64,000 nucleotides of DNA, taken from Pelosinus baikalensis. Lineage in GTDB: Bacteria; Bacillota; Negativicutes; DSM-13327. Of the stretch, positions 53,498-61,692 are shown one piece after another (the stretch's first letter is position 1; each line of letters opens with the position of its first letter). A program made the position numbers and the translations under genes. The stretch covers positions 1 through 64,000 of the forward strand of contig NZ_JAJHJB010000006.1 of assembly GCF_020819555.1 (NCBI RefSeq), written 5' to 3'. The notes under the pieces were generated by a model that searched no databases, had not been told where the DNA came from, and was given only the letters and a program-made list of their open reading frames with translations.

Positions 53498-55201
53498 ATG
53501 CTTGTATCACAATTATATGCTCCTACATTACGGGAAACTCCAGCGGAAGCCGAAGTAGTAAGCCATCAACTTATGCTGCGGTCCGGTATGATCCGCAAAG
53601 CCGCTGGTGGAGTTTATACATATATGCCATTGGCTTTGAGAGTACTTAGAAAAATTGAAAATATTGTGCGCCAAGAAATGGATGCTAAAGGTGGTCAGGA
53701 ATTATTGATGCCAATTATCCAGCCAGCAGAAATGTGGCAGGAAACTGGTCGTTGGGATGTATATGGTGATGAAATGTTCAGATTGAAGGACCGGCATAAC
53801 CGGGATTTCTGTCTTGGACCTACTCATGAAGAAATGATTACTACATTGGTACGCTCAGATGTACGCTCGTACCGGCAATTGCCTTTGAAGCTTTATCAAA
53901 TTCAAAATAAATATCGTGATGAACGACGTCCCCGTTTTGGATTAATGCGTGGGCGCGAATTTATTATGAAAGATTTATATTCTTTTGATAAGGATGAGGA
54001 AGGTCTTGCCAAAAGCTATGATCAAATGTATGAAGCCTATACTGCTATTTTCAATCGTTGTGGGTTAACATTTAGGGCTGTGGAAGCTGATGGTGGGGCA
54101 ATTGGCGGCAGCGGTACTCATGAGTTCATGGTTATTGCTGATTCAGGTGAAGCTGCTATTGTATATTGTCCATCATGTGAATATGCGGCAAATGTGGAAA
54201 AAGCGGAATTAAAAGCTATCTCAATACCAAAAGAGGAATTAAAAGCCTTAAGTATCGTTGATACACCAGGGACCAAATCCATAGAAGCAGTAACAACTCT
54301 ATTAGGAATTAACGCTGATAAGGCAATTAAGACTCTTGTGTATAATACTGATAAGGGCGTTGTAGTCGCCCTAGTTCGTGGTGACCACGAAGTCAATGAA
54401 ATTAAATTGCAGAATCTAGTGGATTGTTTAACAATTGAGTTAGCAGATGAAAAGACAATAGTGGAAACCCTAGGTAGTACTCCGGGCTTTATTGGTCCGG
54501 TTGGTATAAAAATTCCAATGCTTATTGCTGATTCTACTGTTATGAACCAATATAATGCTGTTTGTGGGGCAAATGCTCCTGATAAACATTACTGCAACGT
54601 AAATGCTAAACGTGATTTTTCTCCTACGATCATTGCTGATATTCGTTTAATTCAAGAAAATGATCCTTGTCCTCATTGCAGCTTACCAGTGAAAACTGCC
54701 AGAGGGATTGAAGTCGGTCAAGTATTCAAACTGCATACTAAATATAGTAAAGCGTTGAAAGCTACCTATCTAGATGTGAATGGGAGAGAGCAGCCTATGG
54801 TTATGGGTTGCTACGGCATCGGCGTGAGTCGCACTATGGCTGCAACAATTGAGCAAAATAACGATGAATATGGAATTATTTGGCCGGCAGCGATAGCACC
54901 ATATCATGTTATCATTGTGCCGATTAGCCCTAAAGATGAGGCACAGATGTCTTTATCAAATTCAATCTATAAAACATTAAATGCGTCAGGTATTGAGGCT
55001 GTCTTTGACGATCGTAATGAGCGACCTGGAGTGAAGTTTAAAGATGCTGATCTGATTGGATATCCTTTAAAAGTTACAGTTGGACCAAAAACAATTAATG
55101 AGAATATAATTGAAGTGAAAGTAAGACGTACAGGAGAAGTATTGTATTTCGATGTAAATAATTACTTAGAAGATATAAAATCTTTATTGGCAAGATTATA
55201 A
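53498..55201 (+). CDS. proS: Prolyl-tRNA synthetase (bacterial type)
   Basis: Charges tRNA-Pro. 567 residues: class II core with motif 2 (YRDERRPRFGLMRGREFIMKD) split around the inserted INS editing domain (about 225-390, with the KTLVYNTDKG and VRGDHEVNEIK segments), motif 3 GCYGIGVSRTMAA, and the C-terminal anticodon domain. Last gene of the run and followed by an inverted repeat. Confidence 0.98.
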   Translation: MLVSQLYAPTLRETPAEAEVVSHQLMLRSGMIRKAAGGVYTYMPLALRVLRKIENIVRQEMDAKGGQELLMPIIQPAEMWQETGRWDVYGDEMFRLKDRHNRDFCLGPTHEEMITTLVRSDVRSYRQLPLKLYQIQNKYRDERRPRFGLMRGREFIMKDLYSFDKDEEGLAKSYDQMYEAYTAIFNRCGLTFRAVEADGGAIGGSGTHEFMVIADSGEAAIVYCPSCEYAANVEKAELKAISIPKEELKALSIVDTPGTKSIEAVTTLLGINADKAIKTLVYNTDKGVVVALVRGDHEVNEIKLQNLVDCLTIELADEKTIVETLGSTPGFIGPVGIKIPMLIADSTVMNQYNAVCGANAPDKHYCNVNAKRDFSPTIIADIRLIQENDPCPHCSLPVKTARGIEVGQVFKLHTKYSKALKATYLDVNGREQPMVMGCYGIGVSRTMAATIEQNNDEYGIIWPAAIAPYHVIIVPISPKDEAQMSLSNSIYKTLNASGIEAVFDDRNERPGVKFKDADLIGYPLKVTVGPKTINENIIEVKVRRTGEVLYFDVNNYLEDIKSLLARL

Positions 55202-55244
55202 GCAAGATTATTTTCCTGCCTTAGTTATCGAAAAAAATATAAAA

Positions 55245-55323
55245 AAGAAGCCACAAAGGTGCTGTCTTTTACATGCTACTCAATATGAGCATCAGGTAAG
55301 ATTGCACCTTTATGGTTTCTTTA
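55245..55323. terminator. Large inverted repeat between convergent proS and arsC/spx-like gene
   Basis: The 18-base arm at 55245-55262 (AAGAAGCCACAAAGGTGC) pairs with 55304-55321 with two G-U pairs, and the 41-base interior contains a smaller ATGCT/AGCAT stem. A-rich on the left and T-rich on the right, it can terminate in both directions. A small transposon-like element is an alternative. Confidence 0.65.
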
Positions 55324-55339
55324 TAAGAAAATTAGAGGT

Positions 55340-55678
55340 TTAAGCTTGCCACTGTTTCCAAACCTCAGGACAGTATCCAATTGTTGCAGCCTTAGAAGTG
55401 TTTCTTACGATAGGTGTTTTAAGTAATAAAGGATTGTTCAATAAAATATCCTCTGTATTATGGATGATATATCTTAAATTACTTGCCTCATATTCTTTAC
55501 TTTCCGTATTAATTAAGTCCTTCAAAGCAATAAATCTTTTTATACTACTTAACTCTCCTTTGCTTAAGGCCTTTAAAGTTAAGTCAATGAATTGATAGGG
55601 GATTTTTCGTTCTTTAAAATATCGTTCAGCTTTACGTGTATTTTGGCATTTTTTTGTACCAAAGATTTGAATGTTCAT
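55340..55678 (-). CDS. ArsC/Spx-family thioredoxin-fold protein
   Basis: 112 residues on the - strand. Seen: IFGTKKCQNTRKAERYF with a single N-terminal Cys11 (no CxxC partner), RKIPYQFIDL, and TPIVRNTSKAATIGYCPEVW. Spx and arsenate-reductase-like YffB proteins share this fold. The single Cys and lack of other arsenate-site residues leave function open: regulator, reductase or unknown. RBS GAGAGGT precedes the ATG. Divergent from the DUF155 gene. Confidence 0.8.
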   Translation of the reverse strand: MNIQIFGTKKCQNTRKAERYFKERKIPYQFIDLTLKALSKGELSSIKRFIALKDLINTESKEYEASNLRYIIHNTEDILLNNPLLLKTPIVRNTSKAATIGYCPEVWKQWQA

Positions 55679-55812
55679 AAATAGACCTCTCTTTATGGTT
55701 AGTATCTATTAATAAAATATCCTAATACGCAGAGAAAAGCAATTATAACTAAATATATAGGTTGTTTTAAGAGTGACATAATTCATGAGATAAAATGGCA
55801 GGAGTAGCTCAA

Positions 55813-56652
55813 ATGGAGAGTGAGATCATGGCTGAAACGGAGTTTAAAGCAATTGTTCTAAGTAATGAAATTAATTTAAATAAAATTTCTCAACATTTCG
55901 GTAGTAATCGTAAATTAAAATGGGAAGAATATTTAATATTAAAAGGTACTGAATTACAAGGTATTGTTCGTGAAATAGAAATGAAAAGAGTATACTTATT
56001 CCATTTTGGCAGTATTGTATTTTTGAACTTTCAATATCATGAAATAATGGATGTTATTAATTATTTAAAAACGATTGAAAGCGGTATACATGATACAAAT
56101 ACATTTAAGTATGTTGATGAATATAAGATTGAAATTAACTCAGAAAGTGAATCAGCTATCAATAATGATTATATGGTTACGAAACAAATAGCTGAATACC
56201 AATTTGATATTGTTTCTACCGTATTGGCAAAATCCGTAGCTTTAGAAAAGATTGAAGCTGATATTTCTCGGGTTTTAGATGAGATTGAAGAAGTTGTGAA
56301 TAATTTATACCGAGGAGAGTTAACAGTATCAGATGAAAAACTAGCAAAAATGTCAGCGAGTATTTTAGAATTTAAGTTAAGCACCATTTCGTATGTTATG
56401 TTATTGGACAAACCAGCAATTACTTGGAATAATGAGGGTGCTAGCGAACTATTTGATGAACTTACCATCTTATTTGAATTAGCAGATCGTTATGAAAAAC
56501 TTCGTCATAAAATAGATACATTGATGGATATTATAGAAGTTTTTTCAGGGTTGGCTCATTCCAGAAGGGGAACTCGTTTAGAATGGGCGGTTATCATATT
56601 AATTGGTATTGAAATTTGTTTATCCTTATTCGCTTTATTTTTTGAAAAATAA
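55813..56652 (+). CDS. DUF155 (RMD1/RMND1-like) C-tail membrane protein
   Basis: 279 residues from ATG 55813 (GGAG 8 bases upstream); 55795 and 55828 are alternative starts. Seen: N-terminal beta-rich region with LHFG-like YLFHFGSIVFLNF, a long helical middle, and a single C-terminal membrane helix (RRGTRLEWAVIILIGIEICL). This matches the Rmd1/Sad1-interacting factor family, whose bacterial role is not settled. Confidence 0.85.
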   Translation: MESEIMAETEFKAIVLSNEINLNKISQHFGSNRKLKWEEYLILKGTELQGIVREIEMKRVYLFHFGSIVFLNFQYHEIMDVINYLKTIESGIHDTNTFKYVDEYKIEINSESESAINNDYMVTKQIAEYQFDIVSTVLAKSVALEKIEADISRVLDEIEEVVNNLYRGELTVSDEKLAKMSASILEFKLSTISYVMLLDKPAITWNNEGASELFDELTILFELADRYEKLRHKIDTLMDIIEVFSGLAHSRRGTRLEWAVIILIGIEICLSLFALFFEK

Positions 56653-56659
56653 TCATAGG

Positions 56660-56689
56660 TTGACCAGAAATACCCAAAGGTAATATAAT
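56660..56689 (+). promoter_or_regulatory. Promoter of the CoA-binding/thioredoxin unit
   Basis: TTGACC (56660-56665) and TATAAT (56684-56689) with 18-bp spacing, 33 bases before the TTG start. A second overlapping TATAAT follows at 56689-56694. Confidence 0.7.
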
Positions 56690-56721
56690 ATAATAAAAAG
56701 TTAATATAAGGAGGTAAATAT

Positions 56722-57114
56722 TTGAGTAACATTGACACTATGCTAAACTTAAAAACTTGGGCAGTGGTTGGAGCAACCGATAATAAAGAAAAATTTGGAT
56801 ACAAAATTTTCAAAGTAATGTTAGAGGCTGGATTTGAAGTCTATCCTATTAATACTGGTGTTGCAGAGATTCTTGGACAAAAATGTTATCCAACACTAAA
56901 GGATTTGCCAATAAAGCCAGAAGCTGTAGATATAGTAGTACCTCCTAAAATTGGCGAAAAAATCATGCATGAATGTGCAGAAATTGGTATAAAAAATGTT
57001 TGGTTGCAGCCTGGAGCAGATACTCCCCAGGTTATCCGCGTAGCCGAAGAGTTAGGACTTAATGTTATTCATCATGCATGCGTCATGGTAGAAATGAGGA
57101 GAAAGGAGGCATAA
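56722..57114 (+). CDS. CoA-binding domain protein (YccU/YneT-like)
   Basis: 130 residues, a single Rossmann-like CoA-binding domain. Seen: TWAVVGATDNKEKFGYKIFK near the N-terminus and VWLQPGADTPQVIRVAEELG. TTG start after AAGGAGG. Ends 3 bases before thioredoxin, so the two are likely made together. The ligand and role are not known. Confidence 0.88.
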   Translation: MSNIDTMLNLKTWAVVGATDNKEKFGYKIFKVMLEAGFEVYPINTGVAEILGQKCYPTLKDLPIKPEAVDIVVPPKIGEKIMHECAEIGIKNVWLQPGADTPQVIRVAEELGLNVIHHACVMVEMRRKEA

Positions 57115-57117
57115 TCA

Positions 57118-57441
57118 ATGGCAAATGTAATTCATGTGAATGAGGAAAATTTTCAGAGTGAAGTAATGGAGTCAAAAGTACCTGTATTAGCAGATTTTTG
57201 GGCACCTTGGTGTGGCCATTGTACGAAGTTATCTCCAATACTTGACGAATTAGCTGCTGATCTGGGAGATAAGGTTAAAGTGGTAAAGATTAGTGTAGAT
57301 GAAAATAGAGCACTAGCGCAACAATATAGTGTAATGAGTTTACCCACTATGATTCTAATTAAAGATGGAGAAAAGGTGGAAAAATTATTAGGGTTTATGC
57401 CGAAAGCTGCCATTAGTGATAAAATTTCATCAGTATTATAA
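57118..57441 (+). CDS. trxA: Thioredoxin with WCGHC active site
   Basis: Disulfide reductase, 107 residues. Active site is WCGHC (Cys32, Cys35) instead of the usual thioredoxin WCGPC; CGHC is typical of protein disulfide isomerases and generally less reducing. The cis-Pro (SLPTMI) and KDGEKVEKLLG are normal. AGGAGG upstream; followed by a terminator. Confidence 0.95.
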   Translation: MANVIHVNEENFQSEVMESKVPVLADFWAPWCGHCTKLSPILDELAADLGDKVKVVKISVDENRALAQQYSVMSLPTMILIKDGEKVEKLLGFMPKAAISDKISSVL

Positions 57442-57446
57442 AATGG

Positions 57447-57488
57447 ACAACCAATAACAGTAAATGCTGTTATTGGTTGTTTTTTTTT
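57447..57488 (+). terminator. Terminator after thioredoxin
   Basis: Perfect 14-bp stem ACAACCAATAACAG (57447-57460) with CTGTTATTGGTTGT (57467-57480), then eight or more T residues. Confidence 0.95.
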
Positions 57489-57555
57489 GTTCTAATTATA
57501 TTACTGATGGAATAGACAATAGCAACATAATTTTTAAGAGTGGGGGCCGGAACTA

Positions 57556-59490
57556 TTGGCAAAAGTGGTTTTAGTTGGTTCGCCTAACGTTGGTAAAAGT
57601 GTAATATTTAACTACCTAACTGGTAAATATGTGGCAGTATCCAATTATCCAGGAACCACAGTTGATATTTCTCGGGGGTATAGCAAAATAAATGGAAAAG
57701 CATATGAATTTATCGATACTCCAGGTATGTACTCTCTTATACCCATTACAGAGGAAGAGCGAGTATCACGAATGTTATTGTGCCAGGAGAAGCCGGATAT
57801 TGTATTACATGTAATTGATGCTAAAAATATTCGTAGAATGCTACATCTTACGCTGCAGCTCATTGATATGGGTTTCCCAGTTGTATTAGTTGTAAATTTG
57901 ATAGATGAAGCAAAGAAAAATGGTATTTTTTTAAAACTAGAGTGTTTATCTGACATTTTGGGAATTCCAGTTATTGCTACCATTGCCACAAAAGGTCTTG
58001 GTCTAGGAAAGATTAAAGAAGAAGTTCAACAGTATTCGCCTGGCAAACTTCGCTTTTCTTTACTGTATTCTCCTAACATAGAACAAGCTATTCATTCTAT
58101 CAGTGCTAAAATAAAAGGAGAGTATGGCTTATCCCGTCGCATGACAGCTCTTTTACTTATACAAGGCGATAAAATATTGTATGCATTGGCAAATCATAAG
58201 GAACGTGCATTTCCTGAAATCTTAGCAGAGGTCAATAAGCTTAATTCTTATTACCAATATGATATGGAATATATTCTAGCTGTAGAGCGGCAGCGTGCAA
58301 TTGATCGTATTTGTGACTCCGTTCTGGAGGAAAGAAAGATATATTCGCGAGGCGTGGGCGAAACATTAAGCCGTTTAACTAGGGAGCCTGTTACAGGCAT
58401 ACCTATTTTATGTTTAGTAATATTTTTTGGAATCTATCAATTTGTAGGGAAATTTGGAGCTGGGTTTTTAGTTGAGTATTTAGATCTGAATCTCTTTGTT
58501 CCTTATATTAATCCTTTAATGGAATATTATGTATATCAATATATACCTTGGGATTGGTTACAATCATTAATAATGGGAAAATATGGTTTTTTCACTTTAG
58601 GGTTTCGCTATGCATTTATTATTATTTTACCGATTGTTAGCACCTTTTTCTTTATGTTTGCCATTTTAGAAGATAGCGGATATTTACCGCGCTTAGCCAT
58701 GTTAATGGATTTTATATTTAAAAAAATTGGATTAAATGGTAGAGCTGTAATTCCTTTCGCCTTGGGATTAGGCTGCGGCACAATGGCAGTTATGGTAACG
58801 CGAACATTGGAAACACGCCGCGAAAGAATATTAGCTACTTTCTTATTGTCTTTAACCATACCTTGTTCGGCACAGCTTGGTGTTATATTAGCATTATTGT
58901 CGGATTCGTTTTTATCTCTAACCATATGGGGGTGTTATATCCTCCTCATTTTTGGAATTGTTGGAAGGCTGTCAGGAAGTTTGTTACCTGGCAATTCTAG
59001 TTCATTTTATATGGAAATACCACCTTTGCGGCTGCCAATGTTATCGAATGTATTACATAAGGCTCTTATTCGTATGTGGTGGTATTTTATAGAAATCCTG
59101 CCGATTTTCATAATAACTAGTATTGTTTTATGGATTGGTGATCGAACTGGCGTTCTAACTTATATCATATATTCGATGCAGCCGGTCATGAGCTCACTTA
59201 GTTTGCCAATTGAAACAGCTCAACCATTTCTACTGGGGTTTTTCCGCAGAGATTATGGTGCTGCTGGATTATATGAAATGGTTACTAGTCATAGTTTAAG
59301 TAAAGAGCAGCTTTTAATTGCTAGTGTAACATTGACCTTATTTGTACCTTGTATTGCACAAGTAGCGGTAATGATAAAAGAACGAGGGGTATTTATTTCA
59401 ATTATAATGTTATGTAGTATTATCTTTTTGGCTTTTATGGGAGGTTTGCTGCTTTCTAAAATATTACCGATTCTTAATCTTTACTTGTAG
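57556..59490 (+). CDS. feoB: Ferrous iron transporter FeoB
   Basis: Inner-membrane Fe2+ importer. 644 residues: cytosolic G domain with G1 GSPNVGKS (8-15), YPGTTVD (switch I), DTPG (G3) and NLID (G4); a helical GDI-like spacer (about 170-265); then two Gate halves and about eight membrane helices with GCGTMAVMVTRT. TTG start after GGGGGCCGG. Unusual order: feoA follows feoB. Confidence 0.93.
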   Translation: MAKVVLVGSPNVGKSVIFNYLTGKYVAVSNYPGTTVDISRGYSKINGKAYEFIDTPGMYSLIPITEEERVSRMLLCQEKPDIVLHVIDAKNIRRMLHLTLQLIDMGFPVVLVVNLIDEAKKNGIFLKLECLSDILGIPVIATIATKGLGLGKIKEEVQQYSPGKLRFSLLYSPNIEQAIHSISAKIKGEYGLSRRMTALLLIQGDKILYALANHKERAFPEILAEVNKLNSYYQYDMEYILAVERQRAIDRICDSVLEERKIYSRGVGETLSRLTREPVTGIPILCLVIFFGIYQFVGKFGAGFLVEYLDLNLFVPYINPLMEYYVYQYIPWDWLQSLIMGKYGFFTLGFRYAFIIILPIVSTFFFMFAILEDSGYLPRLAMLMDFIFKKIGLNGRAVIPFALGLGCGTMAVMVTRTLETRRERILATFLLSLTIPCSAQLGVILALLSDSFLSLTIWGCYILLIFGIVGRLSGSLLPGNSSSFYMEIPPLRLPMLSNVLHKALIRMWWYFIEILPIFIITSIVLWIGDRTGVLTYIIYSMQPVMSSLSLPIETAQPFLLGFFRRDYGAAGLYEMVTSHSLSKEQLLIASVTLTLFVPCIAQVAVMIKERGVFISIIMLCSIIFLAFMGGLLLSKILPILNLYL

Positions 59491-59526
59491 AAAATATCCT
59501 TTAGTCTGATAAAGGGAGTGGACAAT

Positions 59527-59754
59527 ATGGCTCACCTTATACCAATTGTTAGGTGTAAAAAGAATACGATGGTACATGTTGTACGTTTATTATTAACAAG
59601 TGGGGATCATTTACGCAAACTAACAGCTTTGGGGGTATTGCCTGGGGTGAAAATAGAAATTTTGCAAACATATCCTGCCTATGTATTAAAAATAGGATAT
59701 ACACAAATTGCTTTAGATTATGAAATAGCAAAAAATATTATTGTTGTTCCATAA
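59527..59754 (+). CDS. feoA: FeoA family protein
   Basis: SH3-like partner of FeoB. 75 residues from ATG 59527 after AAGGGAGTGG (an earlier GTG 59518 lies in that site). Seen: HLRKLTALGVLPGVKIEILQ and C-terminal QIALDYEIAKNIIV, the family pattern. 36 bases after feoB. Confidence 0.9.
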   Translation: MAHLIPIVRCKKNTMVHVVRLLLTSGDHLRKLTALGVLPGVKIEILQTYPAYVLKIGYTQIALDYEIAKNIIVVP

Positions 59755-59810
59755 TTAAAAGGGAATTTGCTTGATACTAGTGGTTTTGTTAGAAACACTG
59801 AATATATTAT

Positions 59811-59836
59811 AAAAATGACTTGGATTGTACCAAGTC
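59811..59836 (-). terminator. Terminator of the DUF1858 gene
   Basis: GACTTGG (59817-59823) pairs with CCAAGTC (59830-59836). Read on the - strand the stem directly follows the DUF1858 stop and is followed by ATTTTT, as for an intrinsic terminator. It may also serve feoA. Confidence 0.75.
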
Positions 59837-60046
59837 TTAATCAGAAGTGTTATTTTCTATCGCTTTATTTAAAGCATTGATTAATGTCGTTATGTCGATG
59901 CCGTGAGCTGCTGCTCCTTGTCCAATATTCTCAAACCGTGCAGCCGCACAACCAAAACATCCCATACCATGATCGCGAAAAATAGCAACCGTTTGGGGAT
60001 ATTGTTCAACGACTTCTGAAATTCTCATATTTTCGGTAATAAGCAT
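59837..60046 (-). CDS. DUF1858 redox-disulfide-type protein
   Basis: 69 residues on the - strand. Seen: ITENMRISEVVEQYPQTVAI and the CFGC pair (Cys30, Cys33) followed by AAARFE, matching DUF1858/hybrid-cluster-associated redox disulfide proteins. Role unknown; a thiol or metal-binding role is inferred. RBS AGGAGG precedes the ATG. Divergent from the deacetylase gene. Confidence 0.9.
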   Translation of the reverse strand: MLITENMRISEVVEQYPQTVAIFRDHGMGCFGCAAARFENIGQGAAAHGIDITTLINALNKAIENNTSD

Positions 60047-60202
60047 AAAACAACCTCCTAATTAACATAATTATTAATACATAGTTTTAGCAAATGATAA
60101 AATTTTATACGAACTAGAGGCTAGTATTTTTTGCAAAAGAGAGGTAGAATATTGTAGATAAAGATAAAACAGGGGTCATATGATAAAAGGCGGTGGCAAA
60201 AA

Positions 60203-61024
60203 TTGAATATAAAAAAGGGGCAAATCAATATCGTAATAGGGTTAATAATTATATTTTTCTTGATTGCCCTTTCTAAATTCGGTACCCATTCAGTAGTAGC
60301 AAGCTATAATAAAAGCAATCCTATTAATCTTCAAGAAGTACCTATTTTAAATTATCATAAAGTGGATATATTAAATCATGCTCTATCTGTTTCACCACGA
60401 GAGTTTGAAGACCAAATGGAGTATTTATACCAAAATGGTTATCATACGATTACTCCTGATCAACTTATGGCTTATTTAAAATCGGGTAAACCATTGCCAG
60501 ACAAACCGATTTTGATTACCTTTGATGATGGCTATCTTGATAATTATACAAATGCATATCCTATCATGAAAAAATACGGTTTTACTGGAACAATTTTTAT
60601 TGTTACGAATTTTATTAGTAAAGATGAGCGGTTTATGACTTGGGATCAAATAAAAGAAATGCAGCAAAACGGTATGATCTTTGGCTCTCATACTGCAAAT
60701 CATAAATCTCTTACAAGTCTTACGAAGGAACAAGTTCTAGATGAACTTAGCCAATCCCGTGATGAAATAGCACGGCAATTAGGTAAGGCTCCTAAGTATT
60801 TTGCCTATCCAACTGGCACTTATAATGGGGAAATTGAAGACATGGTGAGAAAAACAGGATATAAGGCCGCATTCACTATTGAATATGGGCAGGTTGGTGC
60901 TGATAGCGATGTATTCCTTTTGCAGCGGATTCCTATTTTTAAAGGGCAAAAAACTTTTCGAAGTTTCTTCATTCGCTTAAACGGTGCACCCGTCTTAGAA
61001 GAACTGGGTATTATAAAAAATTAA
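60203..61024 (+). CDS. Polysaccharide deacetylase, membrane-anchored
   Basis: NodB-type (CE4) metal-dependent deacetylase, probably acting on cell-wall or surface glycan outside the membrane. 273 residues: N-terminal signal anchor (about 8-28), then VPILNYHKVD, LITFDDGYLDNY with Asp108/Asp109, GSHTANHKSL with His163/His167, and FAYPTGTYNGEI. TTG start after AAGGCGGTGG. Substrate not known. Confidence 0.9.
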   Translation: MNIKKGQINIVIGLIIIFFLIALSKFGTHSVVASYNKSNPINLQEVPILNYHKVDILNHALSVSPREFEDQMEYLYQNGYHTITPDQLMAYLKSGKPLPDKPILITFDDGYLDNYTNAYPIMKKYGFTGTIFIVTNFISKDERFMTWDQIKEMQQNGMIFGSHTANHKSLTSLTKEQVLDELSQSRDEIARQLGKAPKYFAYPTGTYNGEIEDMVRKTGYKAAFTIEYGQVGADSDVFLLQRIPIFKGQKTFRSFFIRLNGAPVLEELGIIKN

Positions 61025-61042
61025 ATATTTCAGATATAAACT

Positions 61043-61085
61043 AGGACAAAAGACTTTGATGATGGGTCTTTTGTCTTTTATTTTT
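61043..61085 (+). terminator. Terminator after the deacetylase gene
   Basis: GACAAAAGAC (61045-61054) pairs with GTCTTTTGTC (61066-61075), then TTTTATTTTT. Confidence 0.9.
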
Positions 61086-61148
61086 AAATGGTGAAGAATT
61101 CCTTAAGGATTAAGAAGGATTTTATTTTATAAAGATAGAACACTAAAA

Positions 61149-61193
61149 GTGGGTAATTGTGGTGAAAAGTGGTAGAGGAATCAAAATGGTGGT
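61149..61193 (+). promoter_or_regulatory. MraZ operator repeats
   Basis: GTGGG (61149-61153), GTGGT (61159-61163) and GTGGT (61169-61173) lie at exact 10-base spacing, as in the TGGGN-n5 direct repeats bound by MraZ in other bacteria. A further GTGGT at 61189-61193 stays in phase and overlaps the mraZ ribosome-binding region. The promoter itself (a possible TATAAA near 61127) is unclear. Confidence 0.75.
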
Positions 61194-61202
61194 GGTAAAA
61201 TT

Positions 61203-61634
61203 ATGTTAATGGGTGAGTACCTTCATACTATTGATGATAAGGGAAGACTCATTTTACCTGCCAAGTTCCGTGAGGAGTTGGGAGAAAATTTTATTGTTAC
61301 CAAAGGTCTTGATAATTGTTTGTTTATATATGAAAAAAAAGAATGGGATATTTTAGCAAGCAAGCTAAAGCAATTACCTCTAGCAAAACCTGAAGCCAGA
61401 GCCTTCGTACGATTCTTTTTTTCTGGTGGAGCGGAGATTTCTTGTGATAAACAAGGGCGAATATTACTGCCTAACACTCTTAGGGAATATGCCCAGCTTG
61501 ATAAAGATGTCATAGTGATTGGCGTTTCAAATCGCATTGAAATTTGGAATCGCAGCAGCTGGGATGCTTATAATGAAAAGATTGCTCCTACAGTAGCCCA
61601 AATTGCTGAAAGTTTAGTTGATTTAGGTATATAA
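61203..61634 (+). CDS. mraZ: Transcriptional regulator MraZ
   Basis: Represses the division/cell-wall cluster through the repeats just upstream. 143 residues with two SpoVT-AbrB-like halves: GEYLHTIDDKGRLILPAKFR and ISCDKQGRILLPNTLREYA. First gene of the dcw cluster. Confidence 0.97.
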   Translation: MLMGEYLHTIDDKGRLILPAKFREELGENFIVTKGLDNCLFIYEKKEWDILASKLKQLPLAKPEARAFVRFFFSGGAEISCDKQGRILLPNTLREYAQLDKDVIVIGVSNRIEIWNRSSWDAYNEKIAPTVAQIAESLVDLGI

Positions 61635-61692
61635 AGTTGAATATAGTGTGAAAATATAGTGTTTATGAATTTGAATGGGGTGAGTGACTACT

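Noticed and set aside
53498..53500. T-box leader for proS
   Set aside because: proS starts 3 bases after ispG, leaving no room for a T-box.
55245..55323. CRISPR-like repeat in the proS downstream hairpin
   Set aside because: Only one inverted repeat, no regularly spaced direct repeats and no cas genes.
60047..60202. Clear promoters in the DUF1858/deacetylase divergent gap
   Set aside because: Several AT-rich hexamers occur but none gives a convincing -35/-10 pair on either strand.
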